From positions 434,001-498,000 of the forward strand of contig NZ_JAGGKB010000001.1 of NCBI RefSeq assembly GCF_017873335.1: a stretch of 64,000 nucleotides of DNA, given 5' to 3'. Position 1 is the stretch's first letter. Every line of letters begins with the position of its first letter. The notes beneath the pieces are model-generated. The model did no database searches, had not been told where the DNA came from, and saw only the letters and a program-made list of their open reading frames with translations. A program made the translations under genes and the position numbers. Below are positions 1-10,122 of the stretch, piece after piece. The stretch comes from Thermococcus stetteri (lineage in GTDB: Archaea > Methanobacteriota_B > Thermococci > Thermococcales > Thermococcaceae).

Positions 1-1
1 G

Positions 2-34
2 TGGGCCAAGAACTGCGAGAAGCTCAAGAAGTGA
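2..34 (+). CDS. C-terminal end of an upstream gene (partial)
   Basis: An open frame enters from the left edge and reads WAKNCEKLKK before a TGA at 32-34. The Lys-rich end is typical of archaeal proteins and a T-rich stretch follows at 38-60, suiting transcription termination. Ten residues cannot identify the protein, and a chance frame is possible. Confidence 0.45.
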   Translation, partial: WAKNCEKLKK

Positions 35-112
35 AGCTTCTCTTTTCTTTTAGCTTCTCTACTCTTTTCGCCCTGAAACCGCAAGGCTTTTAGTCAGAAT
101 GCCTAACTCTTT

Positions 113-176
113 CTGCCCGGGGAGTGCCGCCGAAGGCGGAGCCGATGAACTTGGGCGGGTTATTACCCCCTTTATT
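113..176. other. GC-rich, strongly self-complementary intergenic segment
   Basis: This stretch in the 248-base gap before the ATPase gene is far richer in GC than its flanks. GCCC at 115-118 can pair with GGGC at 153-156, enclosing a hairpin CCGCC-GAA-GGCGG at 127-139; a GATGA lies in the 3' half. That could be a small structured RNA or a leader element. I could not match it to a riboswitch or to a C/D or H/ACA guide RNA. Confidence 0.25.
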
Positions 177-203
177 CTACAGGTCAGCTTAACAACGGTA
201 CAG

Positions 204-273
204 AGGATATTTATAAACAATGAGAACTCACACTTCTCAACCTTTATAAACTCTTGAGAACTAAAACTTCTCA
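204..273 (+). promoter_or_regulatory. Tandemly duplicated promoter-operator before the ATPase gene
   Basis: Two near-identical units occur in a row. Each has a TATA box (TTATAAAC at 211-218 and 244-251) followed 10 or 11 bases later by a 19-base site of form TGAGAA-N7-TTCTCA (221-239 and 255-273). The dyads lie where transcription should start, so a dimeric repressor binding there would block initiation. The repressor is unknown. Confidence 0.6.
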
Positions 274-282
274 GGTGTTAGT

Positions 283-1461
283 ATGAGGCTTGGCAATATA
301 ACTTATATGAACCCCTGGTGGGAAGGGAGAGAAGACTACCATGTAAGGCGCTGGAAGGAGCAGAAAATCCGCTGGTTGCCCGAGTGGGTAGGAGAGATTT
401 CCCTAAGGCCATTCTCACTCAACTTCGTACTCGGCCCGAGGCAGGTCGGAAAGACTACGGGGATAAAACTCCTCATCAACGAAATCCTTAAGGAAAACCC
501 GCCGGAGTCAGTCATTTACCTCAACGTCGAAGTCCTGCCAAGCTATAATGAGCTCTCCGGGCTTATCCGCGAGTTCCAGGAGCTGAAGATGGAAGAGGGA
601 ATAGAGACCGGATACATCTTCCTGGACGAGGCTTCATCGCTTGAAGGCTGGTGGAGAGGAGTCAAACCACTCATCGATGCGGGCCTTCTAGAGAACGACG
701 TTGTAACCGTCACCGGCTCAAGCTCACTCCGGGTTAAGAGGGACATCGAGCTCTTTCCGGGAAGAAGGGGACATGGAAAGACCATAGAGGTCATGCCGCT
801 ATCTTTTCCGGAGTACGCAAAGATCATGGGACTTAAAAATCCCAGACTGGAGAGCGAGAGGGTTACCAAGCTCTTCGAGGAATATCTACAAACCGGTGGC
901 TTTCCAGGATCAATAAACGGCCTCCCTATGGAAGACCTTTTGGGAGCGTACATCGGAGAGTTCGTCCGCTTTGGAAAGAGCCTTGAGATAGCGAAGGAGA
1001 CTTTTGCAGCGCTGATAAGAAGCGCGCCCTCGGCAACGAGCTTCAGGGCGCTGGCAGAGATGACATCAGGGTACTCCTACAAGGTTATCCAGGACTACAT
1101 CGAGTTTTTTAGGGAGCTCTACGTACTCGGGATAGCCTACCTAAAGCAGGGCAACCAGGTGCTCTACAGGCGGGAGAAGAAGTTCTTCTTTAGAGATCCA
1201 CTGCTCGCCAGACTGTTTTCAACCTGGAGCGGGACAGAGCTTAGAGAGGATGCCCTCTATGAATGGGTCGTTCAGGAGCACGTTTTCAGAAAATTCGGTG
1301 AAATCTACTACTTCAGAAACGGCTACGAGGTGGACGTCGTTGCCGACAATATAAAAATTGAGGTAAAGGCCGGAAAAGCCCACAGGAAATACGCAAGGAA
1401 CGTAAAAGTTCTGGAAAAGGAGGAAGTGCCCTTCTTCCTTCTGGAGCTCACTCCCCCATAA
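283..1461 (+). CDS. AAA-type ATPase with C-terminal PD-(D/E)XK-like domain (DUF4143 type)
   Basis: The 392-residue protein has Walker A GPRQVGKTT at 51-59 and Walker B YIFLDEA at 111-117. A sensor-like TGSSS and the TGGFPG motif of DUF4143 ATPases follow. The C-terminus carries EVDVV...IEVKAGKA (about 352-370), the D/ExK pattern of restriction-like nuclease folds. Archaeal genomes hold many such ATPases and their role is mostly unknown; some are linked to mobile elements or DNA transactions. It starts at ATG 283, a few bases after the second dyad, so its expression is probably tightly controlled. Its last 14 bases overlap the convergent YjbQ gene. Confidence 0.8.
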   Translation: MRLGNITYMNPWWEGREDYHVRRWKEQKIRWLPEWVGEISLRPFSLNFVLGPRQVGKTTGIKLLINEILKENPPESVIYLNVEVLPSYNELSGLIREFQELKMEEGIETGYIFLDEASSLEGWWRGVKPLIDAGLLENDVVTVTGSSSLRVKRDIELFPGRRGHGKTIEVMPLSFPEYAKIMGLKNPRLESERVTKLFEEYLQTGGFPGSINGLPMEDLLGAYIGEFVRFGKSLEIAKETFAALIRSAPSATSFRALAEMTSGYSYKVIQDYIEFFRELYVLGIAYLKQGNQVLYRREKKFFFRDPLLARLFSTWSGTELREDALYEWVVQEHVFRKFGEIYYFRNGYEVDVVADNIKIEVKAGKAHRKYARNVKVLEKEEVPFFLLELTPP

Positions 1462-1861
1462 CCTGCACAATAACTCTCCTGTGCCTTGGCCTCACGTCGA
1501 GCTCAGCGAAGAATATCTGCTGCCAGGTTCCCCTCACCAGCCTCCCGTCCACCACGGGGAAGCATTCGCTCGCACCAAGCAGGCTCGCCCTCAGGTGGCT
1601 GTGGGCGTTGTCGTCTATCCTGTCGTGGAGGTAGCCGGCCCCTTTGGGTACGAGCTCCTTCAGGAGTCTCTTGAAGTCCTCCAACAGGCCGCTTTCGTGC
1701 TCTATCGTTATTATCGCCCCCGTGGCACCGGGCACGAAAACGAGAACCTGTCCGTTCTGAACCCCGCTCTCTTTCACAATTCTCTCAACCTCAGCGGTTA
1801 TGTCCACAAGGTCTATCTCGCCCCTCGTCGAGAAGCGCAGTTCCTTGGCAAAAACCCTCAT
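1448..1861 (-). CDS. YjbQ family protein (UPF0047)
   Basis: The 137-residue protein matches the YjbQ/UPF0047 family along its whole length, including VPGATGAIITIEHE, the NAHSHLRASLLG motif with its conserved histidines, and a GTWQQIFFAELD strand. Family members form trimers with a buried metal site, and some show weak thiamine-phosphate synthase activity when tested. Its ATG overlaps the stop of the upstream HTH-ThiN gene as ATGA, so the two are translationally coupled. That partner supports a thiamine link, but the true substrate is not settled for the family. Confidence 0.85.
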   Translation of the reverse strand: MRVFAKELRFSTRGEIDLVDITAEVERIVKESGVQNGQVLVFVPGATGAIITIEHESGLLEDFKRLLKELVPKGAGYLHDRIDDNAHSHLRASLLGASECFPVVDGRLVRGTWQQIFFAELDVRPRHRRVIVQVMGE

Positions 1862-2760
1862 GACTCATCACCCCTGAGAACCTCAATCAGTTTCTCAACC
1901 TTTCTCAGAACCTCAAAAGGAGTTCCTCCAAAGATGTAAACGAGCGGCTCGACACCCTCCCCGCCCTCATCTATGACCGCGTCATAAACCTCCTTTTCAA
2001 AGGGAGCGGCCAGGGCTTTCACCGCATCGGCTTCCTCCATACCACCAGTCCTCACCCTTACCACTTTGAATCCAGCTTTCTCCAGTGCTTTCTCCACGTC
2101 ATCACCATAGCGGATGTTCACAACACTCCTGATTGCTGGCCTGCGCTTCATAACCTCTAGGAGAAGCCCAGCGGTGAACTTGCTCGCTCCGAACTCCGGA
2201 GGAAGGGCGAAGGGCCTGCCCTTGACGAGGGTTATCCTGCCGGGAACTGAGGCAACATCTGAGGGGGTTTTTGCTTCAGGAAGGGCATAGGCAAAGTTGC
2301 TCCTGACCTCTGGGATGAGACCACCGAATCCCTCAAGCGCGAGAAGCTCCCTCAGTGCAATACCCAGCTCGGAGAGGACGTCCTTTTCCGGGGTGGTAGC
2401 GAAGAACTGGGAGCACAGCTCAGTGCTGACTCTAGCATAGCGGGAGTAATGCTCGCAGATGTCCCTTTCTCTAAAGAGGCTAATAAGGCGCCTAGTCGTG
2501 AAGAGGATGATCTCCTCCTTCCGCGCACCGTCCTCTACCAGTCTGGCGATCTCCTCTGCGAGTACGTCAAGAAGCCTCCCAACCTCGCGGGGCGGTGCTT
2601 TAACCCCGCCAGAAAGGTACTTGCTAACCATCGCCTGAGTCGTTCCGAGCCACGTGGCTATCTGGGCCTGAGTAAAACCCTTGGAGTACAAAATCTTTGA
2701 GACTCTCGCGCGAAGGTAAGGCATGAGCTCCTCCGCTATGTAAACACTGGGAACTTTCAT
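1858..2760 (-). CDS. HTH-ThiN protein, probable thiamine regulator (ThiR type)
   Basis: About 300 residues. The N-terminal third has an XRE-like helix-turn-helix (FTQAQIATWLGTTQAMVSKY, near 30-50). The C-terminal half is a ThiN (thiamine-phosphate synthase) domain with TPSDVASVPGR and the MKRRPAIRSVVNIRYGDD stretch. HTH-ThiN fusions in archaea are regarded as ThiR regulators that sense thiamine phosphates with a ThiN domain reused as sensor, whereas ThiDN fusions are the enzymes. ATG 2760 sits 5 bases after GGGTGA; a GTG at 2769 is the alternative. It is divergent from pyrB and coupled to the YjbQ gene. Whether the ThiN active site is intact cannot be judged here. Confidence 0.8.
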   Translation of the reverse strand: MKVPSVYIAEELMPYLRARVSKILYSKGFTQAQIATWLGTTQAMVSKYLSGGVKAPPREVGRLLDVLAEEIARLVEDGARKEEIILFTTRRLISLFRERDICEHYSRYARVSTELCSQFFATTPEKDVLSELGIALRELLALEGFGGLIPEVRSNFAYALPEAKTPSDVASVPGRITLVKGRPFALPPEFGASKFTAGLLLEVMKRRPAIRSVVNIRYGDDVEKALEKAGFKVVRVRTGGMEEADAVKALAAPFEKEVYDAVIDEGGEGVEPLVYIFGGTPFEVLRKVEKLIEVLRGDES

Positions 2761-2843
2761 CGCCCTCACCCTACAACCGGGTTATTCAACTGCATTAAGT
2801 TTAAATCGTTATTGTCGTCAAGTGTATGTAAAAAAAGCTTTAA

Positions 2844-3809
<966 letters not shown>

Positions 3810-3812
3810 AAA

Positions 3813-4271
3813 ATGCCCGAGAACCTCAAGATCGAGGTAATCCCAGAGGGAACCGTGATAGACCACATCCCAGCGGGCAAGTGGCTCAAGGTCATTGAGA
3901 TACTCGGCCTCACAAAACCCAACGGGGGAACGCTCCTCATAGCTTCGAACGTTCCCAGCAAGAAGCTCGGAAGGAAGGACATAGTGAAGGTGGAGGGGAG
4001 ATACCTTAGCGAGGAAGAGGTGAACAAGATAGCCCTCATAGCGCCAATGGCGACTGTAAACATCGTGAAGGACTACAAGATAATCGAGAAGTTCAACGTT
4101 GAGGTACCAGACGAGATAACGGGAATCCTCAAGTGCCCGAACCCGAACTGCGTCAGCAACCACGAGTACGTTACGCCGAGGTTCCACGTCGAGAGCAGAG
4201 ACCCGCTTAAGCTCCGCTGCCACTACTGCGAGAGGACGATTGAAGGAGAAGACATCATGGGGAGCCTCTGA
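3813..4271 (+). CDS. pyrI: Aspartate carbamoyltransferase regulatory subunit
   Basis: The 152-residue chain has the two PyrI parts: an N-terminal nucleotide-binding domain (VIDHIPAGKWLKV, TLLIASNVPS) and a C-terminal zinc domain with Cys108, Cys113, Cys136 and Cys139 in CPNPNC and CHYC. The zinc domain holds regulatory chains to catalytic trimers and lets CTP or ATP tune activity. It follows pyrB by 4 bases in the same operon. Confidence 0.97.
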   Translation: MPENLKIEVIPEGTVIDHIPAGKWLKVIEILGLTKPNGGTLLIASNVPSKKLGRKDIVKVEGRYLSEEEVNKIALIAPMATVNIVKDYKIIEKFNVEVPDEITGILKCPNPNCVSNHEYVTPRFHVESRDPLKLRCHYCERTIEGEDIMGSL

Positions 4272-4325
4272 CGACCATAGCGGAAAACTTAAAACCCTCT
4301 TTTCTAAATTTTGATCGTGAGTGGT

Positions 4326-5879
4326 ATGAAGAAAAACGCATTAGTGTTGGTAATTGCTTCCCTAATCATCATGTTGCTGGTCGGAGGAGTGTTGATTGTT
4401 CACACTCCTAACGGGAAAGACCCAAGCTCTGAGGATGTTAGGGTCTACGTAATGCTCCTTGAGGAGAATGCGGCCTTTGAGATGGCAGACTTCTCAATTA
4501 AGGTTGGTAACGCCCTCCTAACCGAAACCAACAGACCAGTTTTGGCATATCGGGGAAAGCCCGGGGAGATCAAACTGGATGCCCATGGCGCGACCAGAAA
4601 CTGGAATGGGATCAAGTTCAACGTAGAGGGAGGCATTATCATCAACGCTACAGAGGGAGGAAAAGACTACTTAGTGACCATTGAGGCCACTCACGAACCA
4701 GGGGTTTTCGTCTTAAAGCAAGTCCCAGAGCTGAGCGGAGTCATTGGAAAAGACGTGCCAGAAACGCTGTTCCTTGAGGATTATCCAGTAGTTGAAGAGG
4801 TAATGAGGGAAGCCGGCACCCTGGGAGAACTAGAGAGAAACCAGGAACTGCGAGATACATATTTGCGGCTATGGGGCGAGACCGGGAACTTGAACTATCT
4901 CCTCGCCTATCGGGATCTGAGCTACCATATGAAGACCCTCGCCCTCCTGAAGAAGCTCGGAAAACTGGACGCCGTTGGGGTAAAGACCTACGTAATGGAC
5001 ATGATCGCGACAGACTATTACTACAGCCGCTTTAACCGGCCAGGAAAAAAGGACATGACGCTAGTTTTTGGCAACAGCTCTCCATATTACGGAACTATCA
5101 AAGCCACTGATGGCCCAATCAAAAGCAACCTGCCCTTCGTGTATTATCCAGCACGCGGCTTCAACCTCTATCCTGTATCCGCGGTTCACTGGGCGCATAG
5201 CTACCTCCTCATGGGGAGGCGCGACCTTACTTTGGAGATACTCGATCAGCTCATGCCCTTCGTTGAGTATGGAGAATACAACGGGGAAACCTTCGCAATT
5301 CTTCCTGTGTACTTCCATTTTCAGAACGCAAGCGTCCCGTGGATTTCAGGCTACGCGCAGGGAGTGGCGGCAGGACTCTACGCCCTAGCATACAACATGA
5401 CTGGAAACGCGAGCTACCTCACCATCGCAAAGCTCTTTCTGAACTCCTTTGATCTTCCGCTCACTGAGAACGGGTTTGTAATCGAGACAAAGTACGGGAT
5501 ATGGTACCTCGAGTACAACTACTACCCAGACCAGCTCGTTCTGAACGGGGACATAATAACGCTCCAAGGCCTCTACTATTACTGGGAGGTAACGGGGGAC
5601 GAGAAAGCCCACGAGCTTTTCGTCAAAGGCGTCGAAAGCGTCAAAAAGGCGCTTCCCGACTTCGACACCGGGAACTGGAGCAGGTACGCGAGCATATACA
5701 ACTCATCGAGTGAGTTCTACCACAGGCTCCACATAAGGCTCCTCCTGTGGCTCTACGCAAAAACTGGTGACGAGACCTTCCTTGAGTATGCGGAGAAGTG
5801 GAACGGCTACCTTGCCGAGAGGGGACTAAAAAAAGAGGACATAGGAAAACTACTCCAGGAGATGAGGAATTCTCCTTAG
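4326..5879 (+). CDS. Membrane-anchored D-glucuronyl C5-epimerase-like protein
   Basis: About 517 residues. An N-terminal hydrophobic segment (residues 3-22) acts as an anchor, followed by a 120-residue beta-rich extracellular region. The C-terminal 300 residues resemble the alpha/alpha-barrel C-terminal domain of D-glucuronyl C5-epimerases, with WISGYAQGVAAGLYA, the GNWSRYA segment and FYHRLHIRLLLWLY. Such domains act on polysaccharide chains, so a role in surface glycans is plausible, but the substrate is unknown. I chose ATG 4326 after a GTGGT site; a TTG lies 15 bases upstream. Its last 30 bases overlap the convergent transporter gene. Confidence 0.65.
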   Translation: MKKNALVLVIASLIIMLLVGGVLIVHTPNGKDPSSEDVRVYVMLLEENAAFEMADFSIKVGNALLTETNRPVLAYRGKPGEIKLDAHGATRNWNGIKFNVEGGIIINATEGGKDYLVTIEATHEPGVFVLKQVPELSGVIGKDVPETLFLEDYPVVEEVMREAGTLGELERNQELRDTYLRLWGETGNLNYLLAYRDLSYHMKTLALLKKLGKLDAVGVKTYVMDMIATDYYYSRFNRPGKKDMTLVFGNSSPYYGTIKATDGPIKSNLPFVYYPARGFNLYPVSAVHWAHSYLLMGRRDLTLEILDQLMPFVEYGEYNGETFAILPVYFHFQNASVPWISGYAQGVAAGLYALAYNMTGNASYLTIAKLFLNSFDLPLTENGFVIETKYGIWYLEYNYYPDQLVLNGDIITLQGLYYYWEVTGDEKAHELFVKGVESVKKALPDFDTGNWSRYASIYNSSSEFYHRLHIRLLLWLYAKTGDETFLEYAEKWNGYLAERGLKKEDIGKLLQEMRNSP

Positions 5880-6434
5880 CACCGGTACGGTTACCAGAAG
5901 GCTGATGAAGACGTCTATAAAAGTCTGAATTGCGTTGGGGAGGGTTATTGCAAACCAGAAGGGGACACCCGTCCAGTTCTCCACGGCAGATATCACCTGC
6001 TCCCGCGGAAGACTCAACCAGATTGGGAGCGCCACGTAGTAGTTGAGGGCCACCATTAGGGGTGCTCTGACAAGAATTCCAATGACGTACGCCACCACTC
6101 CAAACAGTGCGAGCTTCTTCTTGCTAGAGTAGTCAACTCCAACTGTCCTCACTGCAACCTCCAGGCCCACGAGAACTCCAAACGTCGCCAGGGTCTTCAT
6201 CATGGCACCGAGCCAGCTCGCGGAGGACACAACGCTCAGACCGAGGAAGAGCATGGCAAGGGCCGTCAGTCCACCCCAGAAGCCGAGGATAAAGTACGCC
6301 ACGACGATCGGGACTGCTACCAGGTCTATCTTCATGCCCCAAACCGTCGGCATCTCAACCGGCATTACATCCAAAGCCAGCGCTAAGGCCAGCATGAGTC
6401 CGATGATGGCAATTTCCCTTGAACTGATTTTCAT
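5850..6434 (-). CDS. ECF transporter S component (vitamin uptake, substrate unknown)
   Basis: About 194 residues with five or six hydrophobic helices. The opening EIAIIGLMLALALALDVMP and the DLVAVPIVVAYFILGFWGG segment are typical of S components of energy-coupling factor transporters, which bind a vitamin in the membrane and dock with a shared energising module. The overall look is RibU/BioY-like, but residues cannot settle the ligand. ATG 6434 follows GGTGGTGG. A 6-bp dyad lies just upstream (6445-6460). No ATPase or T component is nearby, so it must borrow one. Confidence 0.7.
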   Translation of the reverse strand: MKISSREIAIIGLMLALALALDVMPVEMPTVWGMKIDLVAVPIVVAYFILGFWGGLTALAMLFLGLSVVSSASWLGAMMKTLATFGVLVGLEVAVRTVGVDYSSKKKLALFGVVAYVIGILVRAPLMVALNYYVALPIWLSLPREQVISAVENWTGVPFWFAITLPNAIQTFIDVFISLLVTVPVLRRIPHLLE

Positions 6435-6444
6435 CTCCACCACC

Positions 6445-6460
6445 GTTACAAGTTTGTAAC
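6445..6460 (-). promoter_or_regulatory. Inverted repeat before the S-component gene
   Basis: GTTACA-AGTT-TGTAAC is a perfect 6-bp dyad ending about 10 bases before ATG 6434, next to the ribosome site. Its position in a short divergent gap suits an operator, perhaps for a vitamin-sensing repressor. The regulator is unknown. Confidence 0.4.
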
Positions 6461-6529
6461 CAATTTTTTAAATTTTTGCTCCATATCTGGAACAATCTCC
6501 TTATAAGGCGCCCGGGCAACCTAGTGGGG

Positions 6530-7333
6530 ATGGACATCAGGGAGATAGCAGAACTGGTAAGGGAGATAAGGAGAAAACACGGCCTTCCTGAGAGCCCCTT
6601 CAGGATAGATGAAATTCGGTACGATGAAAAAAACGACAAGCTCTTCATAATTGCACACGACAGGACGGACAAGAGCGTCATTATCGGCAACAGTCTGGTA
6701 ATAGGAAAGCTCAGGGAGAGGCTAGGAGTCAGACAGGTGACTGTCTATTCAAACCTCGACCTTGAAATAAAGCGCAGAAAACTGGAATTGGCAGAAAAGT
6801 CCGTAGAGGGGACGGTACTTGACTTCCTCCTCCCCATAATCGAGGCCGAGAAAAGGTTCCCACCGAGGGAATGGCCAGAAGTCGTGGGGAACATTGAAAC
6901 ACTCGTATTCCTCAGCTTCAACGCGAGGGCCATGCTCGGCTTCGCCGAGAGGCTCGGGCTTCCATACAGAGCCGTTGGGTTGAAGTACACATTTCCCAGA
7001 GTCAAATATGAGGAAATCGAAGGAGAGCCGAAGGATCTGTTCTTTCCCGACGGGGAAGAACTACTCAAAATTGCCAAAGAGAATGGAGAAGGGTTAATTC
7101 TGGCCGATTTCCCATTCGGGTTAAAGTGGGAGAGCGGAATAGCACTCCTGAACCCTTTCAGGTTCCTCCACATTGGCTTCTTCGAACTGAAGTACCTGTT
7201 CGGATTCGAGTGGCCCACCATAGTGGATAAAAACGCCCTCGTTGACTTCGTCGTCGGGCTGACATACGAGGGCCTCATGGAGTCAACGGATGGTGCAAAC
7301 TTAATATGGCGTGCCTGGAGGCGGAGAAGATGA
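6530..7333 (+). CDS. Conserved hypothetical protein, coupled to a kinase-like gene
   Basis: About 267 residues, soluble, with no motif I recognise. The N-terminal 60 residues look like a small alpha/beta domain (DKLFIIAHDRTDKSVIIG). The middle has a hydrophobic strand then a helix (LVFLSFNARAMLGFAERLG), which could be a nucleotide-binding fold, but no P-loop is seen. I chose ATG 6530 because TATA-like TTATAAG at 6501 leaves only a short leader and the earlier residues look untranslated. Its stop overlaps the next gene's start as ATGA, so the two are likely to work together. Confidence 0.65.
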   Translation: MDIREIAELVREIRRKHGLPESPFRIDEIRYDEKNDKLFIIAHDRTDKSVIIGNSLVIGKLRERLGVRQVTVYSNLDLEIKRRKLELAEKSVEGTVLDFLLPIIEAEKRFPPREWPEVVGNIETLVFLSFNARAMLGFAERLGLPYRAVGLKYTFPRVKYEEIEGEPKDLFFPDGEELLKIAKENGEGLILADFPFGLKWESGIALLNPFRFLHIGFFELKYLFGFEWPTIVDKNALVDFVVGLTYEGLMESTDGANLIWRAWRRRR

Positions 7334-7891
7334 TAATAGGCGTCGTTGGGAAGATAGCCGCCGGAAAGACGACAGTTGCGAAGTTCTTCGAGGAGAAAGG
7401 CTTCTGCAGGGTCTCGTGCAGCGACCCTCTGATAGACCTGCTCACCCACAATGTTTCCGACTACTCCTGGATTCCCGAACTGCCCGAAAAGGCCGAGCCA
7501 ACACGCGATAAACTCATCGAGTTCGGAAAGTCCCTGAAGGACAAGTACGGCGGAGACATCCTCATCCGTCTGGCAGTTGACAAGAAGAGGCACTGCAAAA
7601 ACATCGTTATTGACGGAGTTCGCTCAAGGGAAGAGGTCGAGGCGATCAAGGGGCTCGGTGGAAAGGTCATCTACGTGGAGGCAAGGCCGGAGATAAGGTA
7701 CAAGAGGCTGATGAAAAGAAGGGCAGAGAAGGATAAGGTCATCCAGAGCTTTGAGGACTTCCTAAAAATGGACGGGGAGGAAGAGAAGCTGTACCACACG
7801 ACGAAGCTCAAGGAGATAGCCGACTACGTTATAGCCAACGAAGGCACACTGGAGGAGCTGAGAGAGAAGGTAGAAAAAATAGCGGAAGAGC

Positions 7892-7905
<14 letters not shown>
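7330..7905 (+). CDS. P-loop kinase-like protein (UPF0200 / AAA_18 type)
   Basis: The 191-residue protein begins MIIGVVGKIAAGKTT, a P-loop at the extreme N-terminus as in small-molecule kinases. IVIDGVRSREEVEAIKGLGG and IYVEARPEIRYKRL match the archaeal UPF0200 group, related to dephospho-CoA and adenylate kinases. Its substrate is unproven; the archaeal dephospho-CoA kinase role belongs to a different, GTP-using family, so that label would be unsafe. It starts inside the stop of the preceding gene (ATGA), after a purine-rich site. Confidence 0.75.
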
Positions 7906-9304
<1,399 letters not shown>

Positions 9305-9398
9305 TACCACCACCGATAGAACCTGGAAGTTATGGTTTAAGAGTATTTCGAAACGGCAAGGCTTTAAGGAGGGCAACCAACCCTTAGACGGTGAAAGC

Positions 9399-9968
9399 AT
9401 GAACCTCCTCATCATAGCCCCCTGCCTCATCAGCCCCTTCTACGTCTACCGCGGGCCGAAGGGAAAGGAGTACGAGACGGCCAGAAGGTTAAGGAAGCTT
9501 ATAGGGGAGCTCGGAGATGAGTGGCAGGTTTTGGCCTATCCCTGCCCGGAGTACGAGCTGATAGGCTGGCCGCGCGCTCCAGCCAGCAGGGAAGTTTACA
9601 AGAGGCTCGGGATGAGGGAGAGAGCGAGGATCATCGCCGACTTCATCGGGAGGGTTCTAACGGAGGAAAAGCCCGAAAAGGTAGTTTTCGTCGGCGTTAA
9701 GGGCTCGCCCACCTGCGGTGTCTTCCACACGAGCTCAAGCGACCCCGATAGGTACCCCTACACCGCGATGCAGGAGTTCTTCTACCTGAGCAAGGAGGAG
9801 CGGCTGGAGCGCTCAAGGGAGCTCGTAAAGGGGCAGAACTTCGAACTGAGGCCTCTCCCTGGAATACTCTTTGAGATACTGATGGCGAGGTTTCCAGAGG
9901 AGGTTTACGTTGAATTCGACAAGGAAGATGTCAAGGGGAGTATCAAACGGCTGGAGGAGGTTCTGTGA
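9399..9968 (+). CDS. TudS/DUF523-like cysteine-rich protein
   Basis: 189 residues. Three conserved-looking cysteines, Cys9 (APCLIS), Cys49 (YPCPEYELIGWPRAP) and Cys106 (KGSPTCGV), match the pattern of TudS/DUF523 proteins, which hold a 4Fe-4S cluster and remove sulfur from thio-bases such as 2-thiouracil. The CPE...PR and SPTCG motifs are the best evidence. ATG 9399 follows GGTGAAAGC and a TATA-like GGCTTTAAGG. A role in RNA-base salvage is inferred. Confidence 0.65.
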   Translation: MNLLIIAPCLISPFYVYRGPKGKEYETARRLRKLIGELGDEWQVLAYPCPEYELIGWPRAPASREVYKRLGMRERARIIADFIGRVLTEEKPEKVVFVGVKGSPTCGVFHTSSSDPDRYPYTAMQEFFYLSKEERLERSRELVKGQNFELRPLPGILFEILMARFPEEVYVEFDKEDVKGSIKRLEEVL

Positions 9969-10122
9969 GTCCTGCCGACGATATAACACTCAGGGGTAAT
10001 CGATGGAGCTGGAGAACAGAGAGGAAATGATGAATATCATGGGTCATAGAACTTACTTTAAAAAGATATACTGTTAAAAAGACACACAAACTTTATTAAA
10101 ACGTGTTTCAATAAATTATGAA

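Noticed and set aside
113-176. Fluoride or manganese riboswitch
   Set aside because: The GATGA and GGGGAGT bits look alike but the required paired regions and their order are absent.
10003-10077. 24-codon open frame before the DUF835 gene
   Set aside because: No good ribosome site, no recognisable sequence, and it lies in an AT-rich promoter region.
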